From NCBI GenBank assembly GCA_024401225.1, contig JAKSLM010000007.1, positions 1-64,000 on the forward strand: a stretch of DNA of 64,000 bases, read 5' to 3'. Source of the stretch: Bacteroidaceae bacterium. Its GTDB lineage: Bacteria > Bacteroidota > Bacteroidia > Bacteroidales > Bacteroidaceae. The notes below the pieces were generated by a model. The model worked only from the letters and a program-made list of their open reading frames with translations, was not told the origin of the DNA and searched no databases. Below, piece by piece: positions 17,842-27,171 of this stretch (positions within the stretch are counted from its first letter, which is position 1; every line of letters starts with the position of its first letter). The position numbers and the translations under genes are program-made.

Positions 17842-18435
17842 ATGGCTGACATCAAGAAAATCAAGACAGCACTTATCTCCGTCTATCACAAGGACGGGCT
17901 TGACGAACTTCTTTCTGCACTCAACGCTCAGGGCGTGAAGTTCCTCTCTACAGGCGGTACACAATCATTTATCGAAAGCCTTGGCTACAAGTGTGACAAG
18001 GTTGAAGACCTCACTACATACCCTTCCATCCTCGGTGGACGCGTAAAGACTCTCCATCCAAAAGTATTTGGTGGCATCCTCGGTCGTCGTGAACTCGAAA
18101 GCGACCAGAAGGAGATGGCACAGTACGAGATCCCAGAGATCGACCTCGTAGTCGTAGACCTCTACCCATTCGAGGAGACAGTTGCCAACACTAACGACGA
18201 GCCAACCATCATCGAAAAGATCGACATAGGCGGTATCTCGCTCATCCGTGCAGCTGCCAAGAATTTCAACGACGTAGTCATCGTACCTTCAAAGGCTGAA
18301 TACCAGATGCTCACAGACATCGTCAAGGCACAGGGCGCAGAGACTACCAAGGCACAGCGCAAGCAGTTTGCCGAGCGTGCATTCGGAGTGTCATCACACT
18401 ACGACACAGCTATCCACGCTTACTTCGCAAAGTAA
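17842..18435 (+). CDS. IMP cyclohydrolase domain protein (PurH N-terminal half only)
   Basis: 197 residues covering only the MGS-like IMP cyclohydrolase domain that closes the purine ring (FAICAR to IMP). Motifs: ALISVYHKDGL, STGGTQSFIESLG (36-48), the phosphate-binding GGRVKTLHPKVFGGIL (65-80), VDLYPFEETV, and IGGISLIRAAAKNF. Complete PurH is about 510 residues and also contains the AICAR transformylase domain, which is absent here. The frame ends cleanly and mreB follows after 64 bases. The missing activity must be encoded elsewhere. Confidence 0.88.
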   Translation: MADIKKIKTALISVYHKDGLDELLSALNAQGVKFLSTGGTQSFIESLGYKCDKVEDLTTYPSILGGRVKTLHPKVFGGILGRRELESDQKEMAQYEIPEIDLVVVDLYPFEETVANTNDEPTIIEKIDIGGISLIRAAAKNFNDVVIVPSKAEYQMLTDIVKAQGAETTKAQRKQFAERAFGVSSHYDTAIHAYFAK

Positions 18436-18499
18436 TAGCATTGGAGGCAGACTAACGTTTCAGATTTCATTATCATTTTAATCTTCGATTCATTACAAC

Positions 18500-19522
18500 A
18501 TGGGATTTTTCTCACTCACACAGGATATTGCGATGGACCTCGGTACTGCAAATACCATCATCACTTGCAATGGTAAGATTGTAGTCGACGAACCATCGGT
18601 CGTAGCCCTCGACAAGAAGACAAACAAGATGATTGCCGTAGGTCAGAAGGCGAAGATGATGTACGAGAAGACACATGACAACATCCGCACCTGCCGTCCA
18701 CTCCGCGACGGAGTCATCGCCGACTTCGATGCATGCGAGAAGATGATGCGCGGACTCATTGACATGGTCAATGCCGGACGTCACCTCTTCACTCCTTCGC
18801 TCCGCATGGTGATCGGCGTGCCATCAGGCAGCACAGAAGTTGAGCTCCGTGCCGTACGCGATAGTGCTGAGCGCTCAAAGGGACGCGACGTATATCTGAT
18901 CTACGAGCCAATGGCAGCAGCCATCGGTTGCGGTATCGACGTTGAAGCGCCTGAGGGCAGCATGGTAGTTGATATCGGCGGTGGATCAACAGAGATCGCT
19001 GTCATCTCGCTCGGCGGTATCGTAACCAACAACTCCATCCGCGTAGCAGGCGACGAACTCACTGCCGACATTCAGGACTACATGAGCCGCCAGCACAACG
19101 TGAGGGTATCGGAGCGTATGGCTGAGCGCATCAAGATCAACGTAGGCTCGGCTCTTACCGACCTTGGCGATGAGGCTCCTGAGGACTACCTCGTACACGG
19201 TCCTAACCGTATCACCTTCCTTCCAATGGAGATCAGCGTATGCTATCAGGAGATCGCTCACTGCATCGACAAGACACTTGCAAAGATTGAGACTGCCGTG
19301 CTCCAGGCACTCGAGCAGACTCCTCCTGAGCTCTATGCCGACATCGTAAAGAACGGTATCTGGCTCACAGGTGGCGGTGCATTGCTTCGTGGCCTTGACC
19401 GTCGTCTCACAGACAAGATCAAGATTCCATTCCACGTTGATGACGACCCATTGCACTCTGTAGCCAAAGGTACAGGTATTGCACTCAAGAACGTGCACAA
19501 CTTCCAGTTCCTCATGAGATAA
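18500..19522 (+). CDS. mreB: Rod-shape determining protein MreB
   Basis: Bacterial actin homologue forming membrane-bound filaments that guide cell-wall elongation. 340 residues with the phosphate-1 loop DLGTANT (12-18), phosphate-2 DIGGGSTEIAVIS (near 158) and adenosine motif TGGGALLRGLD (near 290). An amphipathic N-terminus (MGFFSL) probably contacts the membrane. First shape gene of the operon; mreC follows after 3 bases. Confidence 0.97.
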   Translation: MGFFSLTQDIAMDLGTANTIITCNGKIVVDEPSVVALDKKTNKMIAVGQKAKMMYEKTHDNIRTCRPLRDGVIADFDACEKMMRGLIDMVNAGRHLFTPSLRMVIGVPSGSTEVELRAVRDSAERSKGRDVYLIYEPMAAAIGCGIDVEAPEGSMVVDIGGGSTEIAVISLGGIVTNNSIRVAGDELTADIQDYMSRQHNVRVSERMAERIKINVGSALTDLGDEAPEDYLVHGPNRITFLPMEISVCYQEIAHCIDKTLAKIETAVLQALEQTPPELYADIVKNGIWLTGGGALLRGLDRRLTDKIKIPFHVDDDPLHSVAKGTGIALKNVHNFQFLMR

Positions 19523-19525
19523 TAA

Positions 19526-20371
19526 ATGCAGAATCTATTTGATTTCTTCATCAACTACAAACACTGGTTCGTATTCATCATGCTCGAGATAGTGAGCCTC
19601 GTCTCGCTGTTCAGCTACAATGGATATCAGAAGAGTGTATATTTCACTACTGCTAATAGCGTAGTAGGCACTGTCTACTCCGCCATTAGCAGTGTTTCGT
19701 CATACATTGACCTCAAGGATGTCAACAATCAGCTTGAGGCCGACAACGAGACCCTCCGCCAGCAGGTACAGGTGTTGCAACAACAGCTCCTCGAGGCAGG
19801 GCTCGACTCGATGGAGATGATGGAGGCCGTTCAGCCCTACACCATCATCAATGCACTGGTGGTCAACAACTCACTCCACCGCAGCAACAACCTCATCACC
19901 ATCAACAAGGGACGCGCCGACGGCATAGCTCCCGAGATGGGCGTGGTAAGCTCGAGCGGAGTGGTAGGCATCGTCTACATGGTGTCCGACCACTACTCCA
20001 TCGTCATGCCGCTGCTCAACGAGCACTCGAAGATCAGTTGCCGCGTCAAGGGGTCGGAATACTTCGGCACGCTGCAGTGGGAACGAGGCAAGACCGATGT
20101 GGCAGTAGCATCAGGATTCCCACGCCATGCCAAGCTCAAGGTGGGCGAGGTGGTGGAGACCAACGGATTTTCCGACATCTTCCCCGAAGGCATCCCTATC
20201 GGCTATGTGTTCAAGGTTCAGAACTCGCCCGACGGCATGAGCTACCAGCTCCGCCTGCAGCTCTACACCGACTTCAAGCGTCTGCGCAACGTAAGCGTGA
20301 TAACCGACTACACCCAGCCTGAGCGCATCACCCTGGAGCAGAAGGCCGACTCGCTCACACTCGACGACTGA
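19526..20371 (+). CDS. mreC: Rod-shape determining protein MreC
   Basis: 281 residues. One membrane helix (about 14-32) is followed by a periplasmic coiled coil (DVNNQLEADNETLRQQVQVLQQQLLEAG, about 68-95) and the two-barrel domain (INKGRADGIAPEMGVVSSSGVVGIV, EVVETNGFSDIFPEGIPIGYV). It links MreB filaments to the PBP2-RodA synthase. Confidence 0.95.
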   Translation: MQNLFDFFINYKHWFVFIMLEIVSLVSLFSYNGYQKSVYFTTANSVVGTVYSAISSVSSYIDLKDVNNQLEADNETLRQQVQVLQQQLLEAGLDSMEMMEAVQPYTIINALVVNNSLHRSNNLITINKGRADGIAPEMGVVSSSGVVGIVYMVSDHYSIVMPLLNEHSKISCRVKGSEYFGTLQWERGKTDVAVASGFPRHAKLKVGEVVETNGFSDIFPEGIPIGYVFKVQNSPDGMSYQLRLQLYTDFKRLRNVSVITDYTQPERITLEQKADSLTLDD

Positions 20372-20456
20372 TGTCCCGATGGCCAATGCGCTCCCCACTC
20401 ACATTCGATGCTCCTGCTGACCGATTACAAACCCCTCATTACAACCATTCGACACA

Positions 20457-20960
20457 TTGAACTCCACATTCTTCATCCGACTGCTCCGCCTCACCATCCT
20501 GCTCATACTGCAGATACTGGTGTTCAACAACATCCATCTGATGGGCTACGCCACTCCGCTCCTCATCGGATACATGCTCCTGTGCTTTGAGCGCGGATCG
20601 TCACGAATAGGATTGCTGCTTTGGGGCTTCGTCATCGGCATCGTGTTCGACGTCTTCTCCAACACCGCCGGCATGGCATCAGCCTCATGCACCCTGCTTG
20701 CCATGATGCAGCCCAAGCTGATGCAGATGTTCCTCCCACGCGATGCCGACGAGGACTTCAAGCCATCCCTCAGTTCGATGGGCTTCTGGAAATATCTGCT
20801 CTATGCCTTTCTGGGCATGCTCATCCTCCATGCCACTTTCTACTCACTCGATGCATTCACCATCAACGACTGGCAACTCACCCTCATAGCCATAGGCTCG
20901 AGCGCAGCACTTGCCACGCTGCTCTGCATAGCCACTGAGCTCTTCGTACGTTTCAAATGA
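20457..20960 (+). CDS. mreD: Rod-shape determining protein MreD
   Basis: 167 residues, five or six membrane helices, standard size for MreD. The chosen start is TTG at 20457. The frame is open only from 20421, with no ATG or GTG before it, and the next ATG (20538) would remove the first membrane helix. The last codons overlap the mrdA start as ATGA. Confidence 0.88.
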   Translation: MNSTFFIRLLRLTILLILQILVFNNIHLMGYATPLLIGYMLLCFERGSSRIGLLLWGFVIGIVFDVFSNTAGMASASCTLLAMMQPKLMQMFLPRDADEDFKPSLSSMGFWKYLLYAFLGMLILHATFYSLDAFTINDWQLTLIAIGSSAALATLLCIATELFVRFK

Positions 20961-22804
20961 AAGATCACAGCCACGAATACAGGAAGTTTGTAATTGGCGG
21001 CATTGCACTGGTCATCGTCGTCTGCTACATCATACGCCTTGCATTCCTTCAGCTCATGAGCGAGGACTACAAAGCGCATGCTGACAGCAATGCCTTCCTC
21101 AACAACGTGATCTTCCCTTCGCGAGGCGTCATCTACGATCGCAACGGCGAACTGCTCGTATACAATCAGCCTGCCTACGACATCATGGTAGTGATGCGCG
21201 AGGTGACCGACCTCGACACCCTCGACTTCTGCAGCACACTGGGCATTACGCCCGACGACTTCGACCACAAGATGGAAGTCATAAAGGACAGGAGCCGCAA
21301 CCCAGGCTATTCATCCTACACCCAGCAGCTCTTTATGTCGCAGATCCCTGCTGAGGAATTTTCCACCTTCCAGGAGAAACTGTTCCGCTACCATGGATTC
21401 TACGTACGCGAACGTGCCATACGCCGCTACAACTTCCCTTACGCCGCCCATGTGCTGGGCGATGTGGCAGAAGTGTCGCCCAAGGACATCGAGCTCGATG
21501 ACTACTACGAGTCGGGCGACTACATAGGCAAGCAGGGCGTGGAGCGATCGTACGAGCCTATACTGCGAGGCAAGAAGGGCGTGCAGGTGCTCCTGCGCGA
21601 TGCCCGAGGCCGCATACAGGGCCACTACAAGAACGGAGCATTCGACCAGAGCCCCGAACCGGGCAAGAACATCACCCTGTCCATCGACCTTGAACTGCAG
21701 AAGCTTGGCGAGAAACTCATGCGAGGCAAGATGGGCAGCATCGTAGCCATTGAGCCAAGCACGGGCGAGGTGCTGTGCATGGTGTCCGCCCCATCGTACG
21801 ATGCAAGGCGTATGGAAGGCAAGCAGCGAGGCAAGAACATGGTGCAGATGCAGAAGGACCCGATGAAGCCAATGCTCAACCGTGCCATACTCGGCACCTA
21901 CCCTCCTGGATCGACATTCAAGACCTCACAGGCACTCACCTTCCTTCAGGAGGGAGTGATCACGGGCAGCACCGCCTACCCTTGCAGCCGCGGATTCCGC
22001 TTCGGCCGCCTGAAGGTGGGATGCCACGGACATGCGGCACCGCTGCCACTCGTGCCAGCCATCGCAACCTCATGCAACGGTTACTTCTGCTGGGGACTCT
22101 ACCACATGCTCAGCAACCGAACAAAGTACAGCACCCTCCACGAGGCCATGACCACATGGAAGGACTACATGGTAAGCATGGGCTTCGGCTACAAGCTGGG
22201 CATCGACATGCCATCCGAGGCACGAGGCATGATACCTAATGCCGACTACTACACCAACGCATTCAAGAGCGGATGGTCGCCACTCTCCATCATCTCCATC
22301 GCCATCGGACAGGGAGAGGTGACGCTCACCCCGCTGCAGATAGCCAACCTTGGGGCCACCATTGCCAACCGCGGCTACTACATCACCCCTCACGTGGTGA
22401 AATCGATTGAGCACGGACACATAGCCGACTCGCTCACCGTCAAGCACACCACCAAGGTCGACACGAAGTACTACGAGATGGTCGTAGCCGGCATGCGCCG
22501 CGCCGTGCTTGGAGGTACCTGTAAGAGTGCCAACACAGGAATGTACGAAGTGTGCGGAAAGACCGGTACGGCACAGAACCGAGGTCACGACCACTCCGTG
22601 TTCATGGGCTTCGCGCCGATGAACGAGCCAAAGATAGCCATTGCCGTCTATGTGGAGAACGGAGGATTCGGTGCCCACTTCGGCGTACCTATCGGAGCCC
22701 TGATGATGGAGCAGTTCATCAACGGAAAGCTCTCCCCTGGCAGCCAGGCAAAGGCAGAGACATTTGCAAACAAACGAATCTTCTATGGTACAAGAGAACG
22801 ATAA
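20957..22804 (+). CDS. mrdA: Penicillin-binding protein 2 (peptidoglycan transpeptidase)
   Basis: Cross-links peptidoglycan during elongation. 615 residues: a membrane helix at about 12-33, the pedestal domain with SRGVIYDRNGELL (55-67), then the transpeptidase domain. Active-site motifs are intact: STFK (Ser319, Lys322), SCN (372-374) and KTGT (535-538). It overlaps mreD by 4 bases and rodA by 20, so translation is coupled. Confidence 0.96.
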   Translation: MKDHSHEYRKFVIGGIALVIVVCYIIRLAFLQLMSEDYKAHADSNAFLNNVIFPSRGVIYDRNGELLVYNQPAYDIMVVMREVTDLDTLDFCSTLGITPDDFDHKMEVIKDRSRNPGYSSYTQQLFMSQIPAEEFSTFQEKLFRYHGFYVRERAIRRYNFPYAAHVLGDVAEVSPKDIELDDYYESGDYIGKQGVERSYEPILRGKKGVQVLLRDARGRIQGHYKNGAFDQSPEPGKNITLSIDLELQKLGEKLMRGKMGSIVAIEPSTGEVLCMVSAPSYDARRMEGKQRGKNMVQMQKDPMKPMLNRAILGTYPPGSTFKTSQALTFLQEGVITGSTAYPCSRGFRFGRLKVGCHGHAAPLPLVPAIATSCNGYFCWGLYHMLSNRTKYSTLHEAMTTWKDYMVSMGFGYKLGIDMPSEARGMIPNADYYTNAFKSGWSPLSIISIAIGQGEVTLTPLQIANLGATIANRGYYITPHVVKSIEHGHIADSLTVKHTTKVDTKYYEMVVAGMRRAVLGGTCKSANTGMYEVCGKTGTAQNRGHDHSVFMGFAPMNEPKIAIAVYVENGGFGAHFGVPIGALMMEQFINGKLSPGSQAKAETFANKRIFYGTRER

Positions 22805-24251
22805 CAAAGGCATATTCCTCAGCATCGACTGGATCACCATCCTCCTCTACGTGATACTCATCACGTGGGGTTGGTTCTCTGTGTGCGGAGCCTGCTACGA
22901 CTTCAACAATCCCGACCTGTTCGGATTCGAGAGCAACAGCGGCAAGCAGATGGTGTGGGCATTCACCTCGCTCGGCCTTGCAGCCATGCTCATGATGGTG
23001 GAAAAGAAATTCTACGACACGGGAGCATACGTGATATACGGCACGATGCTACTTGCCCTGCTCGTCACCATAGTCATTGCCCCCGACACCAAGGGATCGC
23101 GATCCTGGATACCTATTGGTCCCGTCAAGATCCAGCCAGCCGAGTTTGCCAAGTTTGCCGTAGCCCTTGCGCTGGGCAAGTACATGGACTCGTTCGAGTT
23201 CAACATCCACCGCACCAAGGACTTCATCGTCACCGTGGCAATGATACTCGTGCCCATCGTCATCATCATCCTGCAGAAGGAGACGGGTACGGCACTCGTC
23301 TACCTCACCTTCTTCCTCGTCCTCTACCGCGAGGGCATGACGGGCAGCCTGCTCTTCTCGGCATTTGCAGCCGTGGTCTACTTCGTAGTGGGCATGAAGT
23401 ATAGCGGCGACATCGTCAGCGACCATCTGCCCGTCATCATAGGCGAATTTGCCGTGCTGCTGCTGGCACAGATCTTCACCACCGTCATGACCTGGGTATA
23501 CACTAAAAACGTGTTTGCACTCAAGGTCATGGGATTGGGAGGCATAGGCATCACAACAGTCTCCATCCTGTTCTCCATCTACGTCATACCGTTCGACATC
23601 TGCAACCTGCTCCTCGCAGTATGCATCGGTCAGATAGTGCTACTCATCGGGCTGTGGATACACGAGCGCCTCTACAAATACATCCTCATAGCAGGCTTTG
23701 CCCTCTGCTCCACCGTGTCGTTCTACATCTGCCACACCGCCTTCGAGCACCTTGCCGACCATCAGCGCATACGTATCGAGGTGCTGCTTGGCATGAAGGA
23801 AGACCTCCGCGGTGCCGGCTACAATGTCAATCAGGCGAAGATAGCCATCGGCTCGGGAGGCATGTACGGCAAGGGATTCCTCAACGGCACCCAGACCAAG
23901 CTCAAGTACGTGCCCGAGCAGCACACCGACTTCATCTTCTGCACCGTGGGCGAGGAAGAAGGCTTCGTGGGCTGTACGGGAGTGCTGCTGTTCTACCTCC
24001 TCTTCATCTGGCGCCTGATAGCAGTTGCCGAACGCCAGCCCGACACCATGGGACGAGTGTATGGTTACAGCGTGGTGAGCATCTTCCTCTTCCACCTCTT
24101 CATCAACGTGGGCATGGTGCTTGGCCTCACGCCAGTCATCGGCATCCCATTGCCCTTCTTCTCCTATGGAGGCAGTTCGCTATGGGGATTCACCATCCTG
24201 CTCTTCATCTTCCTTAGGATGGATGCCGAGCGCAACCTGAAGCGCCAGTGA
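22785..24251 (+). CDS. rodA: Rod-shape SEDS glycosyltransferase RodA
   Basis: SEDS-family peptidoglycan polymerase working with PBP2. 488 residues from the ATG at 22785 (MVQENDNKG); the frame opens slightly earlier only through a TTG. About ten membrane helices. Family signatures include GSRSWIPIGPVKIQPAEFAKF, GSGGMYGKGFLNGTQTKLKYVPEQHTDFIF with the conserved H-T-D, and IGIPLPFFSYGGSS near the C-terminus. Last gene of the operon. It is somewhat longer than Escherichia RodA because of extra helices in the middle. Confidence 0.95.
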   Translation: MVQENDNKGIFLSIDWITILLYVILITWGWFSVCGACYDFNNPDLFGFESNSGKQMVWAFTSLGLAAMLMMVEKKFYDTGAYVIYGTMLLALLVTIVIAPDTKGSRSWIPIGPVKIQPAEFAKFAVALALGKYMDSFEFNIHRTKDFIVTVAMILVPIVIIILQKETGTALVYLTFFLVLYREGMTGSLLFSAFAAVVYFVVGMKYSGDIVSDHLPVIIGEFAVLLLAQIFTTVMTWVYTKNVFALKVMGLGGIGITTVSILFSIYVIPFDICNLLLAVCIGQIVLLIGLWIHERLYKYILIAGFALCSTVSFYICHTAFEHLADHQRIRIEVLLGMKEDLRGAGYNVNQAKIAIGSGGMYGKGFLNGTQTKLKYVPEQHTDFIFCTVGEEEGFVGCTGVLLFYLLFIWRLIAVAERQPDTMGRVYGYSVVSIFLFHLFINVGMVLGLTPVIGIPLPFFSYGGSSLWGFTILLFIFLRMDAERNLKRQ

Positions 24252-24339
24252 TGCCACAATAGCAGGAACCACATCATCATTGGGGCGACACATGTCCACA
24301 ATAGCCAGAGCACAAGTATAGAAAAGTTCGCAAACAAAT

Positions 24340-25743
24340 ATGGAAGAACAGAAAAAAGGCAAAATACTCTTAGTCGACGACAACGAGGATGTCCTCTTGT
24401 CGCTCAACCTGTTGCTGAAGCCTCATGTCGAAGCTATCAGAGCAATAACCAAGCCCGAACGAATCATAGAGTTCATGGATAGTTTTGCACCCGACGTGAT
24501 ACTTCTTGACATGAACTTCCGCCGCGATGCGATAAGTGGCGAGGAAGGCTACGAATGGCTTGCTGCCATAATGAAGCACAATCCACGAAGCGTGGTACTG
24601 TTCATAACGGCATACGTCGATACGGAGAAGGCGGTTCGTGCCATCAAGGCAGGAGCCATCGACTTCATCCCTAAACCATGGGACAAGCAGAAAATGCTTG
24701 ATACCGTGCACAGTGCCATCGCTCTCAGCTATAGCCGACAGGGCAAAGAGGCTGTACAGTCCGTTCAGGACGAGACCTTCAGTCGTATGATAGGCGAATG
24801 TCCCGCCATACTTGATGTGAAACGCCAGATAGCACGAGTAGCTGTTACTGATGCCAATGTGCTGATAACGGGCGAGAACGGCACAGGCAAGGATGTGGCA
24901 GCACATGCCCTTCACGAGCTTTCCGCACGCAGCGGCAAGCAGTTCGTCTGCATCGATCTTGGATGCATTCCCGAGATGCTATTCGAAAGCGAGCTCTTCG
25001 GCTACGAACGTGGAGCCTTTACCGATGCCAAGACCTCAAAGGAGGGAAGAGTCGAGGCTGCCGATGGTGGCACGTTGTTCCTTGATGAGATAGGCAACCT
25101 TTCTGCCCAGACTCAGCAGAAACTCTTGACGGTGATAGAGAAGCGAGTGGTGTCGCGCATCGGAAGCAACAAGTCAAAGAATGTCGATGTGCGACTCATC
25201 TGTGCAACCAATGCCGACCTCTATGCCAAGGTTAGAGAGGGTGAGTTCCGTCAGGACCTGCTGTATCGCATCAACACAATAGAACTTCACCTGCCACCTT
25301 TGCGTGCACGCGGTATGGATGTCATTCTGCTTGCGGAGCACTTCATCCGCATCATGGCTTCAAAATACGGGAAGACCGTTCCGACGCTTGCCGAATCGGC
25401 TAAGCAAAAACTCATGCAACACCCATGGCCAGGCAATATCCGTGAACTGCAGCACAGTATGGAAAGAGCCATCGTCCTTTCTGGCAAGGCTATCCTTGAA
25501 GCTGACGACATCCCATTGGAGGCAAAAAGCCCATCCCCTACCCCACAGCAGGAGGGAGAAGGAAGTCTCTTTGGCGTTAGCTCTCAGGATGAAGGTGGAA
25601 TAACCTTCAATCTTGAGGAACTTGAACGCAAAGCTATCGCTCGTGCCATAACAGCAAGCAATGGCAATCTCACTCGTGCAGCTGAACTATTGGGCATCAC
25701 ACGCTTTGCCTTATACCGCAAGATTGAGAAATTAGGGGTGTGA
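24340..25743 (+). CDS. NtrC-family sigma-54-dependent response regulator
   Basis: 467 residues. The receiver domain has phospho-acceptor Asp57 (VILLDMNF) and Lys111 (PKPWDK). The AAA+ domain has Walker A GENGTGKD (178-185), the sigma-54-contact loop as GAFTDA (225-230; classical form GAFTGA) and Walker B GGTLFLDEIG. A proline/glutamine linker (about 397-410) leads to a Fis-type HTH (NLTRAAELLGITRFALYRKIEKLGV). It pairs with the kinase just downstream. The sigma-54 promoters and GTGCG-N4-CGCAC sites before the TolC gene and the 41-kb efflux operon are its likely targets. Confidence 0.95.
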   Translation: MEEQKKGKILLVDDNEDVLLSLNLLLKPHVEAIRAITKPERIIEFMDSFAPDVILLDMNFRRDAISGEEGYEWLAAIMKHNPRSVVLFITAYVDTEKAVRAIKAGAIDFIPKPWDKQKMLDTVHSAIALSYSRQGKEAVQSVQDETFSRMIGECPAILDVKRQIARVAVTDANVLITGENGTGKDVAAHALHELSARSGKQFVCIDLGCIPEMLFESELFGYERGAFTDAKTSKEGRVEAADGGTLFLDEIGNLSAQTQQKLLTVIEKRVVSRIGSNKSKNVDVRLICATNADLYAKVREGEFRQDLLYRINTIELHLPPLRARGMDVILLAEHFIRIMASKYGKTVPTLAESAKQKLMQHPWPGNIRELQHSMERAIVLSGKAILEADDIPLEAKSPSPTPQQEGEGSLFGVSSQDEGGITFNLEELERKAIARAITASNGNLTRAAELLGITRFALYRKIEKLGV

Positions 25744-25750
25744 GGGGGCG

Positions 25751-25848
25751 GCATCCGAAGAGAAAGTCATCGCGAAGCGCTTGGCTTGCCAAGAACATAG
25801 AAGAAGAAATTTATGATTTATTATTCAATCTTCTTCCTCTTTGGAGGC
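25751..25848. repeat. Hairpin repeat, copy C
   Basis: GCATCCGAAGAGAAAG (25751-25766) faces TCTTCTTCCTCTTTGGAGGC (ending 25848). The arms are separated by an extra nested hairpin (CGCGAAGCGCTTGGCTTGCCAAG). It lies inside the regulator-kinase operon, seven bases after the regulator stop, and may attenuate kinase expression. Related copies at 5804 and 17013. Confidence 0.7.
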
Positions 25849-25883
25849 TAAACAATTTTAAGTTTTTATTTTATCATACATAT

Positions 25884-27065
25884 ATGTCATTCTTCGAAAA
25901 CCTTCTTCATGGCAAGAGCATAAAGCGACTTCGATTCATGCTTGACTCGCTGCGCACTCGCGACCTAACCCTTCAGTACAACCTTGATGGCATGAAGGGC
26001 GAGGAACGTAAGCTCGCGGAGGAGATGAATGCCGTGATCAATGAGTTTCGCGAAGACATGATGAGGCAAGAGAAGCAGTACCAATACTTCGAAACGCTTC
26101 TCAACACCGTCAGCGCCATGCTGATTGTTGCCGACTCATCTGGCAAGGTTAGTTGGATGAACCAATCGGCAGTAGAAGGTCTGTGCGGATTCAAGATTCA
26201 ACACCTGAACGATCTGGCGGTCGTCAATGCCGAACTACCATCCGCTCTGCAGCAGTTGCGCCCAGGCATACAGCACCTTGTACATTTCCAGCCACGATCA
26301 GCCAGTTCCGTAAAGGACTATGTGGTCAGCATGTCCTATCTATACACAAAGGGACTGACGCTCCACATCTATACCATACAGAACGTACAGACCATTGTCC
26401 AACAGAGTGAGGCTGAAGCACAGCAGAAACTGGTGCGAGTACTCACACACGAGATCATGAACTCACTCACGCCTATCATCTCACTTTCCGATACCCTCTG
26501 CGACAGCATGCAGCAGAGCTATCAGAAAGATGACGACATGCTTGCCGCCATCTGTGCCATCAACCGACGGGCAGGAGGACTATTGCAGTTTGTGGAGAAC
26601 TACCGCAAGTTGCAGCACATCTCTGCTCCGCAGTATGATGATGTTACGGTTGGCAGACTTCTTGCCGACCTCAAGCAGCTCTACATCTCCGACCACATAC
26701 ACTTTGTGGCTGACGACGAGAGTCAGCTCCTGCACATCGACCGCACACAGATAGAGCAGGTACTCATCAACCTTATCAAGAACGCACTCGAGGCTACCGT
26801 GGACTGCAGCGCCCCTTGCATCACCCTTTCCGTAAAGCAACAGTCGCGAGGCCGCGAAGTCAGCATCACCGTCGAGGACAATGGCACAGGCATCGATGCC
26901 AACGTGCTGAGCAGCATCTTCGTGCCATTCTTCACCACCAAGACAGGAGGATCGGGCATCGGTCTCAGCATCTGCAAGCAGATCATTTCCCTCCATGGTG
27001 GTACGATCAGCGCATCGTCCACCCTGGGTGAAGGCACCTTGTTCACCATCCTCCTTCCTGCATAA
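25884..27065 (+). CDS. NtrB-like soluble sensor histidine kinase
   Basis: 393 residues from the ATG at 25884; the frame is open earlier, but that part is the hairpin repeat. No membrane helix is seen, so it should sense a cytoplasmic signal. It contains a coiled-coil start, a PAS-like region (about 65-170, TLLNTVSAMLIVADSSGKVSWMN), the H box VLTHEIMNSLTPI (phospho-acceptor His189), an N box LINLIKNALEAT, and ATP-binding boxes DNGTGID and GGSGIGLSICKQI. Partner of the response regulator upstream. The sigma-54 control region of the TolC gene follows immediately. Confidence 0.92.
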   Translation: MSFFENLLHGKSIKRLRFMLDSLRTRDLTLQYNLDGMKGEERKLAEEMNAVINEFREDMMRQEKQYQYFETLLNTVSAMLIVADSSGKVSWMNQSAVEGLCGFKIQHLNDLAVVNAELPSALQQLRPGIQHLVHFQPRSASSVKDYVVSMSYLYTKGLTLHIYTIQNVQTIVQQSEAEAQQKLVRVLTHEIMNSLTPIISLSDTLCDSMQQSYQKDDDMLAAICAINRRAGGLLQFVENYRKLQHISAPQYDDVTVGRLLADLKQLYISDHIHFVADDESQLLHIDRTQIEQVLINLIKNALEATVDCSAPCITLSVKQQSRGREVSITVEDNGTGIDANVLSSIFVPFFTTKTGGSGIGLSICKQIISLHGGTISASSTLGEGTLFTILLPA

Positions 27066-27071
27066 CAAAGT

Positions 27072-27115
27072 GTGCGCACCGTGCGGTTTCGCACACATGA
27101 CGTGCGGAATCGCAC
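27072..27115. promoter_or_regulatory. Upstream activator sites for the TolC gene
   Basis: GTGCGCAC (27072-27079) is followed by GTGCG-GTTT-CGCAC (27081-27094) and GTGCG-GAAT-CGCAC (27102-27115), with the two 14-bp dyads 21 bases apart. The same arrangement with identical spacing is found at 40936-40979. They lie about 85-120 bases before the sigma-54 start point, typical for NtrC-type activators. Confidence 0.85.
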
Positions 27116-27171
27116 ATCCTCCGAAACACCCAAAACCGCCCTTCAGTCTAATACACAACCACTTACGTCTT

